DNA from: Nocardia sp. NBC_01329
GTDB lineage: Bacteria; Actinomycetota; Actinomycetes; Mycobacteriales; Mycobacteriaceae
Length of the DNA stretch: 64,000 bases
Direction of reading: 5' to 3'
Assembly: GCF_035956715.1 (NCBI RefSeq)
Contig: NZ_CP108381.1
Span: 434,001-498,000, forward strand
Shown here: positions 9,567 to 17,925 of the stretch, piece by piece
Layout: every line of letters starts with the position of its first letter
Position numbering within the stretch: the first letter of the stretch is position 1
Notes under the pieces: generated by a model
The model's input: the letters and a program-made list of their open reading frames with translations, nothing else
Told to the model about the DNA's origin: nothing
Database searches by the model: none
Program-made: the position numbers and the translations under genes

Positions 9567-10024
9567 ACGCGCGCCGGTCCGAGGGGGCGAGGCGGGGCCT
9601 CGGCGGGCGAAATCGCTCCGGCCGAGTACGGCCCCGCCCGGCCGGTGAGACGGTGCCGCGCCCCAGCATCGGGGAAAGGCTGGCGGCGGCCGACCGGCTC
9701 CTCGACGGCTCGGTGCCCGCCGCCGGCGGCGTCTGGTCGCGCGCGACGGCGTGGATCCTGCGGATAGCGCTCGAACAGGCCGTGGACGATCTGTGGTCGC
9801 GAACCGAACCCGATCTGGCACGCTGCCCGATGCGCGCCCAGCTGCTGGCCCTGCGGGTGATCACCGACCCGTTCACGGCGGCCCGGATCGCCGCACTGTG
9901 GACCGCGCTGTCGCATGCCACCCATCACCACGACTACGAACTCGCGCCGGGCGTCACCGAGCTGCGCCGCTGGCGCGACGACACCGCCCGGATAGCCACG
10001 GAACTGGCCGCCGTCCCCGGATGA
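9563..10024 (+). CDS. small partner of the Rad50-like ATPase, unknown
   Basis: A 153-residue protein whose GTG start overlaps the ATPase stop (GTGA), so the two are almost certainly co-translated. An in-frame GTG at 9551 is also possible. The first 35 or so residues are Arg/Gly-rich and probably disordered. The rest looks helical: WSRATAWILRIALEQAVDDL, then LLALRVITDPFTAARIAALW, then LSHATHHHDYELAPGVTELR. The helical content with a conserved-looking HATHHHDYE segment recalls small HEPN-like partners, but no catalytic RxxxxH motif can be assigned with confidence. Its stop overlaps the ATG of the YchJ gene. Confidence 0.75.
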   Translation: MNARRSEGARRGLGGRNRSGRVRPRPAGETVPRPSIGERLAAADRLLDGSVPAAGGVWSRATAWILRIALEQAVDDLWSRTEPDLARCPMRAQLLALRVITDPFTAARIAALWTALSHATHHHDYELAPGVTELRRWRDDTARIATELAAVPG

Positions 10025-10464
10025 CCGTGCCGGCACAGCCCGCCGAGCCACCGCCACCGGGCAGAATCGGAAGTGTGGACGATACGAAGCCGTGCCCGTG
10101 CCGTCGCGGCGATACCTTCGGTGAATGCTGCGGACCGCTGCTGGCCGGTCGTCCGGCACCCAGCGCCGCGGCGCTGATGCGTTCCCGGTTCACCGCATTC
10201 GCCCTCGCCGATACCGGCTACCTGCTGCGTTCCTGGCATGCCACGACCCGACCCGGAGAGCTCGAGCTCGATGCCGACCGCCGCTGGCTCTTCGTGGAGA
10301 TCCTGCGCACAGCCGGGGGCGGCCCGTTCGACGAATCGGGGACAGTCGAATTCACCGCGCACTATCGTGACCAGGCCGGTCGCGGTCGATTGCACGAGAC
10401 CAGCAGGTTTCTCCGGGTCGACGGGTTCTGGCAGTACCTCGACGGCGAGATCGAACGATGGTGA
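10021..10464 (+). CDS. YchJ / UPF0225 family protein with SEC-C motif
   Basis: A 147-residue protein. The N-terminus holds a SEC-C-like metal-binding motif, CPCRRGDTFGECCGPLLAG. The YchJ core follows: ALMRSRFTAFALADTGYL, SWHATTRP and TVEFTAHYRD. The function of the family is not established. The ATG at 10021 overlaps the preceding stop (ATGA). A GTG at 10075, nearer the SEC-C motif, is an alternative start and would match the shorter family length better. Confidence 0.85.
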   Translation: MTVPAQPAEPPPPGRIGSVDDTKPCPCRRGDTFGECCGPLLAGRPAPSAAALMRSRFTAFALADTGYLLRSWHATTRPGELELDADRRWLFVEILRTAGGGPFDESGTVEFTAHYRDQAGRGRLHETSRFLRVDGFWQYLDGEIERW

Positions 10465-10516
10465 CCCCGCACCGGTCGCCCGGCTGCGGGCCGAGCCCAC
10501 CGGTATGGTGCCCCTC

Positions 10517-10819
10517 ATGCCGCGTATCGCCATCGAATACTGCACCCAGTGCCGCTGGCTGCTGCGGGCGAGCTGGATGGCGCAAGAACTCCTGACCACC
10601 TTCACCACCGATTTAGGTGAGGTCGCGTTGATTCCCGGCGAAGGCGGGGTCTTCCGCATCACGGTCGACGAGGTGCAGATATGGGAGCGCAAAGTCGACG
10701 GCGGATTCCCGGATATCGCCGTCCTCAAACAGCGGGTCCGGGACCGGATCGCCCCGGCGCGCGATCTGGGTCATATCGACCGCGACCGTGCGGCCGTGGA
10801 TCCCGATGCCGCGAAATGA
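10517..10819 (+). CDS. Rdx/SelW-family thioredoxin-fold protein
   Basis: A 100-residue member of the SelW/SelT/SelH (Rdx) family. The N-terminus IAIEYCTQCRWLLRASW holds the redox CxxC motif, with Cys where animal homologues carry selenocysteine. GEGGVFRITVDEVQIWERK and the FPDIAVLKQRVRDRI end are typical of the family. These proteins are presumed thiol redox factors. The ATG at 10517 was chosen because it places the beta-strand before CxxC at the very start; an in-frame ATG at 10505 is also possible. Confidence 0.88.
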   Translation: MPRIAIEYCTQCRWLLRASWMAQELLTTFTTDLGEVALIPGEGGVFRITVDEVQIWERKVDGGFPDIAVLKQRVRDRIAPARDLGHIDRDRAAVDPDAAK

Positions 10820-10911
10820 TTTGTGGGCAGGATCGGAGCCTCCGGTTTCAGTGGCCGAACCGCGCTCTGTCCCCGGTCACCCGCGAATATCGAGGCGGTC
10901 CAGGGCGGAAA

Positions 10912-11130
10912 TCAGGCGCAACAACCGCCCCCACAGCAGCCACCCGCCGACGCGGCGGGCGCGGATACCGCGGGGGCGGCCGCGCGGCCGGTGGTCGCGA
11001 AAGTGGTCAGCAGCTTGACCGTGTCGTCGTGACCGTGCGGGCAATGCGCCGGATCCGAAGCCTGCGCCATCGGACGGTTGACTTCGAAGGTATCGCCGCA
11101 GCTGCGGCAGCGGAACTCGTAACTCGGCAT
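10912..11130 (-). CDS. FmdB-type zinc-ribbon protein
   Basis: A 72-residue protein. The N-terminus MPSYEFRCRSCGDTFEVNRP is the classic FmdB/CxxC zinc ribbon, with a second pair in AHCPHGH where one Cys is replaced by His. The last residues form a cysteine cluster, GGCCGGGCCA, that is common in actinobacterial members. The family is named after a putative formamidase regulator, but its role is unknown. It is divergent from the carboxylesterase gene. Confidence 0.85.
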   Translation of the reverse strand: MPSYEFRCRSCGDTFEVNRPMAQASDPAHCPHGHDDTVKLLTTFATTGRAAAPAVSAPAASAGGCCGGGCCA

Positions 11131-11246
11131 ATCCGAATTCTAGAGCCGTCCGGGGGCCGGTATTCGCGGAGCAACGCGACATTTCCGAAACCGAAGTGTA
11201 ACCACTTCGGTCGTACCCTCGAATGCACAGGTAGAGGAGGTCTGTG

Positions 11247-12818
11247 ATGAACGTCCAGTGCTTCGAGGTGCCGCCTGCGGTCGGTGACGAACGCGCCCCG
11301 GTGGCGCGAACCGAGTTCGGTGCGGTCCGCGGCACCCGGGAGGGCGCGGTAGCGGTCTGGCGGGGTGTACCGTACGCCGCCGCGCCCGCCGGTCCCCGTA
11401 GGTTCCGGCCCCCACGGCCCCCGATGAGCTGGGGCGGGGTACGCGATTGCGTGGTCTCCGGGCAGATCGCACCACAGGATATGGCCAACACCGTGCCCAT
11501 CGACCAGTCGCTGGCGATGGGCGAGGACTGTCTGTGGCTCAATATCTGGGCCCCGGCCACGGCCTCCGACGAACCCCGGCCGGTACTGGTGTGGTTGCAC
11601 GGCGGCGCCTACTGCCTGGGATCGGCCGCCCAGGCCGTCTACGACGGCCGCCACCTCTGCGAAACCGGCGACGCGGTGGTGGTCACGGTGAACTACCGGA
11701 TAGGCGCGCTCGGGTTCCTGGACCTGTCGTCGCTGTCCGACGAGTTCGCCCCTAATCTGGGCCTCCTCGACCAGCTCGCCGCCCTGGAATGGGTACAGGA
11801 CAATATCGGCGCCTTCGGCGGCGACCCGGGCAATGTGACTCTCTTCGGAGAGTCCTCCGGGGCGGGTTGCGTCACCGCGATGCTGACGGCGCCGCGTGCC
11901 GCGGGCCTGTTTCAGCGCGCCATCGCGCAGAGCCCGCCCGCGACCACCGTGTACGGGCAGGAACGTGCGGCCGGTGTTGCCGAACGGTTCCGCCAACTGA
12001 TGGATCTGCCCCGGGCCCGCATCGGTGAACTGCTCGAATGCCCGCTCGAACGGATAGTCAGGGCCGCGGCCGTACTGATCGACGAGGTACCGTTGCAGGC
12101 CCCCGGGACGCTGGCGGCGGCCCCCGTGGTGGACGAGGATCTGCTGCCCGGATACCCGACCGACCGTTTCCGGGACGGCCGATCCCATCGTGTCCCCCTC
12201 ATCATCGGCACCAACAAGGACGAGGCGTCGCTGTTCCGGCTGTTCCGGTCGCCGATCATGCCGGTGACTCCGGAAGCGGTGAATACGATGCTCGAACAGG
12301 TGCAGGCCGGGCATCCCGGACTGTCGGCCGAACGGCTCGCGGAGATCACCTCGGTGTACCCCGACCTGGCCAAGCCGCGAGGAGCGCTGGCCATGTCCAC
12401 CGACGCTGCGTTCCGAATGCCCGCACTATGGGTCGCTGACGGCCACGCGCAACACTCACGGACCTGGATGTACCGCTTCGACCACGCCACCCCCATGCTG
12501 CGGGCAGCTCGGGTCGGTGCCGGCCACGCCACCGAACTGCCCTACGTATTCGGCAACTTCGGCACTTTCGACCACGACCCCACCTTCTGGCTCGGCGGCC
12601 GCAAACAGGCCACCGAGGTATCGGGCCGGATGATGCGCCGCTGGCTGGCCTTCGCCGCCCACGGCGTCCCGGCGGCCCTGGACGGCTCCAAACACTGGCC
12701 GCCCTATCACCCGGAATCCCGGGAAACGCTGCTGATCGACACGATCGACCGCGTAGCGCCGGATCCGGAAGGTGATCTGCTCACCGCATGGGGGGAACGA
12801 GCAGTAGGTTTCGCTTGA
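11247..12818 (+). CDS. type-B carboxylesterase/lipase
   Basis: A 523-residue alpha/beta hydrolase. The oxyanion-hole block is VWLHGGAYCLGS. The nucleophile elbow GESSGAG has Ser203. EDCLWLNIW is the B-type signature, and the catalytic His probably lies in VGAGHATELPYVFGN. These enzymes hydrolyse esters of small or lipophilic substrates; the physiological one is not evident. The ATG at 11247 is preferred over the GTG just before it because an AGGAGG box ends six bases upstream. No signal peptide is visible, so it is probably cytoplasmic. Confidence 0.9.
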   Translation: MNVQCFEVPPAVGDERAPVARTEFGAVRGTREGAVAVWRGVPYAAAPAGPRRFRPPRPPMSWGGVRDCVVSGQIAPQDMANTVPIDQSLAMGEDCLWLNIWAPATASDEPRPVLVWLHGGAYCLGSAAQAVYDGRHLCETGDAVVVTVNYRIGALGFLDLSSLSDEFAPNLGLLDQLAALEWVQDNIGAFGGDPGNVTLFGESSGAGCVTAMLTAPRAAGLFQRAIAQSPPATTVYGQERAAGVAERFRQLMDLPRARIGELLECPLERIVRAAAVLIDEVPLQAPGTLAAAPVVDEDLLPGYPTDRFRDGRSHRVPLIIGTNKDEASLFRLFRSPIMPVTPEAVNTMLEQVQAGHPGLSAERLAEITSVYPDLAKPRGALAMSTDAAFRMPALWVADGHAQHSRTWMYRFDHATPMLRAARVGAGHATELPYVFGNFGTFDHDPTFWLGGRKQATEVSGRMMRRWLAFAAHGVPAALDGSKHWPPYHPESRETLLIDTIDRVAPDPEGDLLTAWGERAVGFA

Positions 12819-12819
12819 G

Positions 12820-13030
12820 CTGTGTTTTTGGCGCGCTGGCGCGCGCGGGGGTTGAGGCCCTGAAGTCTCGCCGTTCAGGCCTCGAGACTCGGACCCTGGC
12901 CTGGGTGGGTTCACCTCGGCCGAAGGTGCTCAACGGTCGGTCCATCGGATGGCCGACCGCACGTCGCATGCGCTTCGAGGCCTGAACGGCGAGACGGCCT
13001 CAACCCTTTGGGGTGTCTCGTATGACTCGA
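12820..13030. repeat. long palindromic repeat, copy A (with enlarged loop)
   Basis: A roughly 210-base element whose arms match an inverted copy at 23562-23694. The inner arms are a perfect 20-base inverted repeat, 12866-12885 and 12975-12994. Outer arms 12851-12859 and 12996-13004 extend the pairing. The loop is 89 bases, against 10 in the other copy. It lies just after the carboxylesterase stop. Confidence 0.85.
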
Positions 13031-13040
13031 CTCGGGTAAT

Positions 13041-13090
13041 TGTTTCGGGATTCGGGTGGTTGTTTCGGGATTCGGGTGGTTGTTTCGGGA
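13041..13090. repeat. 20-base tandem repeat, 2.5 units
   Basis: Two perfect 20-base units (TGTTTCGGGATTCGGGTGGT) in tandem, then the first ten bases of a third, in the space between copy A of the palindromic repeat and manB. Confidence 0.9.
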
Positions 13091-13180
13091 CTCGACGTCT
13101 GGATCGGCTGCCGGCTCGTGTGGGCGGCCGAGCTTGTATGCGATCACCGTTCGCGGACGGGTCGGGCGCTCGGGCGCTCG

Positions 13181-13220
13181 GTCCGAGTTCGGCGAGGCCG
13201 GTCCGAGTTCGGCGAGGCCG
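13181..13220. repeat. 20-base tandem repeat, 2 units
   Basis: Two perfect copies of GTCCGAGTTCGGCGAGGCCG followed by a five-base partial third. It is unrelated in sequence to the tandem repeat at 13041 but has the same unit length, and sits about 25 bases beyond the end of manB. Confidence 0.9.
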
Positions 13221-13244
13221 GTCCGCGGCACCGAAGGCGCGAAA

Positions 13245-14324
13245 TTACACGTCGGTGGAGAAGCGGATGCCGCCGTCGGGGATCTCCACGCCGGGCCAGA
13301 CTCGGGCACCGCGGAGCAGTTCGCAGCGGGCGCCCACGCTGGCGCCGTCGCCGATGACACCGTCGCGGACCAGGGCGCGGGGGCCGATACGGGCTCCGAA
13401 GCCGACTATGGAGCGTTCCACCGTGGCCCCGGCTTCCACCTTGGCGCCGTCGAACAGGATGGCGCCGTCGAGGCGGGCACCCGCTCCTACTTCCGCCCCG
13501 CGACCGACGACCGTACCGCCGATGAGAAGTGCGCCGGGGGCGATACCGGCGCCTTCGTGGACGAGGGATTCGCCGCGCTGGCCGGGGAGTGCGGGGGAGG
13601 GGGCGATACCTCGGACCAGGTCGGCGGAGCCGCGGACGAAGTCCTCGGGGGTGCCCATATCCCGCCAGTACGAGGTGTCGACGTGTCCCTGGACGCGGGC
13701 GCCTTCGGTCAGCAGAGCGGGGAACACTTCGCGTTCCACCGATACCGGGCGCCCGGCCGGGATCTTCTCGATGTACTCGCGCCGGAAGACATAACAACCG
13801 GCGTTGATCTGATCGGTCGGCGGGTCCTGGGTCTTCTCCAGGAAGGCCGTGACGCGGCCGTCGGCGTCGGTCGGTACGCAGCCGAAGGCACGCGGGTCGC
13901 TGACCCGTACCAGGTGCAGCGTGACGTCGGCCGCGGTTTTCTCGTGGGTTTCCAGGATGGAGCGCAGATCGGTACCGCCGAGGACGTCACCGTTGAACAC
14001 CATGACGTTCTCCGCGGTGAGCCGGGGTAGCACATTGCGGATACCGCCGCCGGTGCCCAGCGGTTCGGTCTCGGTGACGTACTCGAGGTCCAAGCCGAAT
14101 TCGGCGCCGTCGCCGAAGTACTCCTCGAAGACCTCGGCCTTGTAGGAGGTGCCCAGCACGACATGGGTCAGGCCGGCGCTCGCGATCCGGGTCAGCAGAT
14201 GGGTCAGGAACGGTACCCCGGCCGTCGGGAGCATCGGCTTGGGCGCCGACAGGGTCAGCGGCCGCAGCCGCGTCCCCTTTCCGCCGACCAGAATCACCGC
14301 GTCCGCGCCTGCTTGTGATGCCAT
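13245..14324 (-). CDS. manB: mannose-1-phosphate guanylyltransferase
   Basis: Makes GDP-mannose from mannose-1-phosphate and GTP, the donor for PIMs, lipomannan and glycoproteins. The protein has 359 residues, the length I recall for M. tuberculosis ManB (Rv3264c). The nucleotidyltransferase motif is ILVGGKGTRLRPLT, followed by SAPKPMLP and NGDVLGGTDL. The C-terminal third is a left-handed beta-helix of hexapeptide repeats (GAGIAPGALLIGG onwards). The ATG at 14324 has an AAGGGAG box about five bases upstream; an in-frame start at 14351 is less likely. It ends the rmlD-wbbL-manB transcription unit. Confidence 0.93.
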   Translation of the reverse strand: MASQAGADAVILVGGKGTRLRPLTLSAPKPMLPTAGVPFLTHLLTRIASAGLTHVVLGTSYKAEVFEEYFGDGAEFGLDLEYVTETEPLGTGGGIRNVLPRLTAENVMVFNGDVLGGTDLRSILETHEKTAADVTLHLVRVSDPRAFGCVPTDADGRVTAFLEKTQDPPTDQINAGCYVFRREYIEKIPAGRPVSVEREVFPALLTEGARVQGHVDTSYWRDMGTPEDFVRGSADLVRGIAPSPALPGQRGESLVHEGAGIAPGALLIGGTVVGRGAEVGAGARLDGAILFDGAKVEAGATVERSIVGFGARIGPRALVRDGVIGDGASVGARCELLRGARVWPGVEIPDGGIRFSTDV

Positions 14325-14379
14325 GGAGCTCCCTTGTCCCAATTCGATCATCGACCCGGCACGGTGGGCGGTGAGTCGT

Positions 14380-15282
14380 CTATCCGGCCTGCTCCCGCTC
14401 CCGTGCTCGCAGAGCGGATCGAACCGCAATCCGGCAGCGCACCGCAAGTCCGGCCTTCAGCGCCCAGCGCAGTGGGGCCTGCCACCAGTGCGGATGCCGG
14501 TCGGCCTGGAAGCGGTAGGCGCTGGCGTGGTGGGCGGGCAGCATCGTCTCGGGGTGGCGGCTGGCCGCGTGCCCTTTGGCATGTGTGACCTCGGCGCCGG
14601 GAATGAAGACGTTGTGCCAGCCGGCCCGGCCCATCCGGTCGCCGAAGTCGACGTCCTCCATGTACATGAAGTAGCGGGAGTCGAAACCCTCGATCGAGTC
14701 GAACGCCGCGCGCCGCACCAGCAGGCACGAACCGGACAGCCAGCCGACGGTCCGTTCGGAGATCTCCTGGTTCTCCTGGCGGTAGCGGCGGGTCCAGGGG
14801 TTGGTCTTCCAGACGGCACCGAGTATCGCGTGACCGGCACCGTCGAGGATTCCGGGGACCGATCGGGCGGAGGGGTAGACGCTGCCGTCGGGTTCGAGAA
14901 CCATGGGTCCGATGGCGCCGGCCCGGGGCCATCGCTGGGCGGCCTCCAGCATGATGTCGATGGAATCGTTGCCCCAGCGGATATCCGGGTTGGCGATCAG
15001 GACGTATTCCAGGTCGGGGTCCAATTCGGCGACGGCCCGGTTGATGGCGCCGCCGTACCCGATATTGCCGCCGGTGGGTAGGAAACGCACATGGGCGTTC
15101 GCGTCGGCCACGAGTTCGGGGACGCCGTCGGTGGAGCCGTTGTCGGCTAGGATGACCTGCGGCTTCTCCGCGGTGGCCGTTGTCAGGGTGCTGATGAAAT
15201 GCTCGAGATGTTCGCCCGGCGAATAGGTAACCGTGACCACGGCCAGACGTGGGCGGTCGTGCGGGTTATCGGAAGCGTTCAC
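14380..15282 (-). CDS. wbbL: rhamnosyltransferase of the arabinogalactan linker
   Basis: A 300-residue GT2-family glycosyltransferase matching WbbL (about 301 residues in M. tuberculosis), which adds L-rhamnose to GlcNAc-PP-decaprenol at the cytoplasmic face to form the linker between peptidoglycan and arabinogalactan. The N-terminal fold is LAVVTVTYSPGEHLEHFI, with LADNGSTDGV and YVLIANPDIRW (donor-binding) and FMYMEDVDFGDR (likely catalytic base region). The GTG start at 15282 gives the expected length and lies 11 bases after the rmlD stop. It is normally essential in this group. Confidence 0.93.
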   Translation of the reverse strand: MNASDNPHDRPRLAVVTVTYSPGEHLEHFISTLTTATAEKPQVILADNGSTDGVPELVADANAHVRFLPTGGNIGYGGAINRAVAELDPDLEYVLIANPDIRWGNDSIDIMLEAAQRWPRAGAIGPMVLEPDGSVYPSARSVPGILDGAGHAILGAVWKTNPWTRRYRQENQEISERTVGWLSGSCLLVRRAAFDSIEGFDSRYFMYMEDVDFGDRMGRAGWHNVFIPGAEVTHAKGHAASRHPETMLPAHHASAYRFQADRHPHWWQAPLRWALKAGLAVRCRIAVRSALRAREREQAG

Positions 15283-15293
15283 AGCGCACCACC

Positions 15294-16163
15294 CTAACGG
15301 GCGGCCCGGGTGAGTGCCTCGGTCAGCGCGGATTCCCACGGGCGCAACGGTGTCAGGCCGGCGTCGTGCCAGGCGGTGCCGGACAGTACGGAGAAAGCGG
15401 GCCGGGGGGCGGGCCGGGGGAATTCCGCGGTGGTGCACGGCCGGACGCGCTCGGGGTCGGCGCCGATCCCGCCGAACACCGCGCGGGCCAGATCGAACCA
15501 GCTGGCCCGCCCGGCGTTCGTGGCATGCAGCACAGCGGGGGCAGCGGGGCGCGCGGCCAGCTCGAGCAGCCCGGCGGCCAGATCGGCGGCGAAGGTGGGG
15601 GAGCCGATCTGGTCGTTCACCACCGATACGGTGTCGCGTTCCCGTTCGAGCCGGCGCATGGTGGCCACGAAATCACCGTCGGTCCCGGAGTACAGCCAGG
15701 CCGTCCGCACGATATGGGACTGTGGGCAGAGTTCGCGCACCGCGCGTTCGCCGGCGAGTTTGGAGCGGCCGTACACCGTGGTCGGACCGGTGGGATCGGC
15801 CGGTTCATACGGGCTCGTGGCGGTCCCGGGGAAGACGTAGTCGGAGGAGAGGTGGACGAGCCGTGCGCCGGCGCGGGCGCAGGCGGCCGCCAGTACCGCG
15901 GGGCCGGTCTCGTTTCCGGTGAATGCGGCCCCGGGCTCGGATTCGGCCCGATCGACCGCGGTGAACGCGGCACAATTGAGCACGATATCGCCCGGGCGGA
16001 CCACCGATTCCACCGCTGCCCGATCGGTGATGTCGAGCTCGGCCCGAGAGAAAGCGCGGATAGCGGGTATCAGCCGGAGTAGTTCACGACCCACCTGGCC
16101 ACCTGCCCCGGTGACGAGGAGGCGGTCGGCGACTTCGGTTCCGGGTGGTACGGCGGCGCTCAC
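15294..16163 (-). CDS. rmlD: dTDP-4-dehydrorhamnose reductase
   Basis: Last step of dTDP-L-rhamnose synthesis, supplying the substrate of the neighbouring WbbL. A 289-residue short-chain dehydrogenase with the nucleotide-binding motif LLVTGAGGQVGREL, the catalytic YGRSK (YxxxK), LSSDYVF and TAWLYSG. Starts with GTG at 16163. First gene of the rmlD-wbbL-manB unit; its 5' end faces the LCP gene, with a palindromic repeat between them. Confidence 0.93.
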   Translation of the reverse strand: MSAAVPPGTEVADRLLVTGAGGQVGRELLRLIPAIRAFSRAELDITDRAAVESVVRPGDIVLNCAAFTAVDRAESEPGAAFTGNETGPAVLAAACARAGARLVHLSSDYVFPGTATSPYEPADPTGPTTVYGRSKLAGERAVRELCPQSHIVRTAWLYSGTDGDFVATMRRLERERDTVSVVNDQIGSPTFAADLAAGLLELAARPAAPAVLHATNAGRASWFDLARAVFGGIGADPERVRPCTTAEFPRPAPRPAFSVLSGTAWHDAGLTPLRPWESALTEALTRAAR

Positions 16164-16292
16164 CGGCCCAGTCTGGCACGCCGTCGGCCGCCGAATCGGG
16201 GTAACCCGGGCTGCTGTTGGTTAGCCTGCGTGGGGCGAAAGGTGTTTCGACGGCATACGCGAAATGGGTCGGGGTCCTCGACCGATCCGTAC

Positions 16293-16412
16293 GGTCGGGG
16301 CCCGCCCCGGTTCTGGAGCGACAGGGCGAGGGAGCGCAGCGACTGAGCGGCGGAGTGAAGAACCGGGGTCACGAGGGCCCCGGACGCGCGGCGCCGGAGG
16401 CGCCGCCATCGA
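16293..16412. repeat. dispersed palindromic repeat C, copy 1
   Basis: A roughly 120-base element between rmlD and the LCP gene. Left arm 16295-16314 and right arm 16359-16382 can pair through GGGGCCC and CCCCGGTTCT blocks, and a small GGCGCC hairpin lies at the right end. The same element recurs in inverted orientation at 23143-23258 and as a half copy at 28416-28460. It ends about 20 bases before the LCP start codon. Confidence 0.85.
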
Positions 16413-16433
16413 CAAGGGGAGAGGAAGTCCGAG

Positions 16434-17909
16434 GTGGCGCAGCGTGGGGAGCCGACGTTGTGGAGTCCGGTGCGGGTTCTGGTCGCATCGGTTGCTCTCA
16501 TTGTGCTGGTCGCAACCGGGTTCGCCTGGCGCGGTGTGGATTCGCTGGTTTCGAATATCGAGCGGATCAGCGATCTGGGCTTGGGTGGACACAGCGACGG
16601 CGCGGTGGACATCCTGCTCGTGGGCGTGGATTCCCGGACCGACGCGAAGGGTGATCCGCTCAGCGACGCCGAGCGGGCCATGCTGCACGCCGGTGACGAG
16701 ATAGGTACCAATACCGACACCATCGTGCTGATCCGAGTTCCGAACGACGGCCGGTCGGCGACGGCGATCTCGATTCCGCGCGACGCCTACGTCGATATCC
16801 CGAGTTCGGGCAAGGGCAAGATCAACTCCGCGTACGGGGTGACCAAACAGACGGTGCAGGAGGATCTACTGGCCGAGGGCGTATCGGAGGACGACGCCGA
16901 GGCGCAGTCGACGCAGCGTGGACGGCAGGCGTTGATCGAATCGGTGGCCGGGCTCACCGGTATCACCGTCGATCACTACGCCGAGGTGAGTCTGCTCGGC
17001 TTCGTCCTGCTGACCGACGCGGTCGGCGGCGTGGATGTCTGCCTGCGCCATGCTGTCGACGAACCGATGTCGGGAGCGTATTTCCCGAGTGGCCGGCAAA
17101 AGCTCGACGGACCCCAGGCACTGAGTTTCGTGCGGCAACGCCACAATCTCGAACGCGGTGATCTGGACCGTATCGTGCGCCAGCAGGTGTTCATGGCCCA
17201 ACTGGTGCATCAGGTTGTCAGCGCCGATACGTTGAGCAATCCGAGCCGGTTGCGCGAACTCAGCGACGCGGTGGGGCGCACCGTAGTCCTCGACGAGGGC
17301 TGGGATCTGCTCGGATTCCTGACCCAGCTCCAGGACCTGGCCGCCGGGGAGGTCACCTTCGAGACCGTTCCGGTCGCCGATCTCAACGGCACCACCTCCA
17401 ACGGCGAATCGGTGGTCCGCGTCGATCGCGACGAAGTGCACGACTATGTCGCGGCGCTGGTCGGGGAGGAGCCCACCAGCCGGGCCGCGACCGAGACCAC
17501 CACACCGAACGTCAACCCGGCGAATGTCGAGGTATCGGTCTACAACTCGAGTACCGTTTCCGGATTGGCGGGTGCGGTCGCACAGGAACTCCTCGGTCTC
17601 GGTTACACCCAGGGGGCCGTGGGTAACTATTCCGATGGGTCGTCGGTGTCGCAGAGTCAGGTGCGCGCCCCGTCGGCGTCGGATCCGGGCGGTAAGGCGG
17701 TCGCGGCCGCGCTGGGCGGGCTTCCCGTAGTGTCGGATCCGTCGATCGCGACGGGAGCGGTGAACGTGGTTCTGACGAGCGACTACGCTGGCCCCGGATC
17801 CGGTAGCGGTGACGTGATCGATTTCGGCAGTACGTCGACCTCGGCCACCCCGGTGCCGCCCGCGCCGCCGATCGCGGCGGCCGAAGACGGACCCACCTGT
17901 GTGAATTGA
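16434..17909 (+). CDS. LytR-CpsA-Psr (LCP) family cell-wall ligase
   Basis: A 491-residue membrane-anchored enzyme, probably the orthologue of Lcp1 (Rv3267), which attaches arabinogalactan to peptidoglycan. An N-terminal transmembrane helix (VRVLVASVALIVLVATGF, about residues 13-30) is followed by the LCP domain: DILLVGVDSRTD, TDTIVLIRVP, ATAISIPRDAYVDIP, INSAYG and ALSFVRQRH, with the pyrophosphate-binding arginines. A C-terminal LytR_C domain begins at NVEVSVYNSSTVSGLAG. The tail is Ser/Pro/Gly-rich. The GTG start at 16434 has a GAGGAAG box upstream. Its position next to rmlD and wbbL suits its role. Confidence 0.92.
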   Translation: MAQRGEPTLWSPVRVLVASVALIVLVATGFAWRGVDSLVSNIERISDLGLGGHSDGAVDILLVGVDSRTDAKGDPLSDAERAMLHAGDEIGTNTDTIVLIRVPNDGRSATAISIPRDAYVDIPSSGKGKINSAYGVTKQTVQEDLLAEGVSEDDAEAQSTQRGRQALIESVAGLTGITVDHYAEVSLLGFVLLTDAVGGVDVCLRHAVDEPMSGAYFPSGRQKLDGPQALSFVRQRHNLERGDLDRIVRQQVFMAQLVHQVVSADTLSNPSRLRELSDAVGRTVVLDEGWDLLGFLTQLQDLAAGEVTFETVPVADLNGTTSNGESVVRVDRDEVHDYVAALVGEEPTSRAATETTTPNVNPANVEVSVYNSSTVSGLAGAVAQELLGLGYTQGAVGNYSDGSSVSQSQVRAPSASDPGGKAVAAALGGLPVVSDPSIATGAVNVVLTSDYAGPGSGSGDVIDFGSTSTSATPVPPAPPIAAAEDGPTCVN

Positions 17910-17925
17910 GCGCCGAAAGCAGACG

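Noticed and set aside
13041..13220. Short repeats as a CRISPR array
   Set aside because: Units are direct tandems with no spacers, and no cas genes are present.
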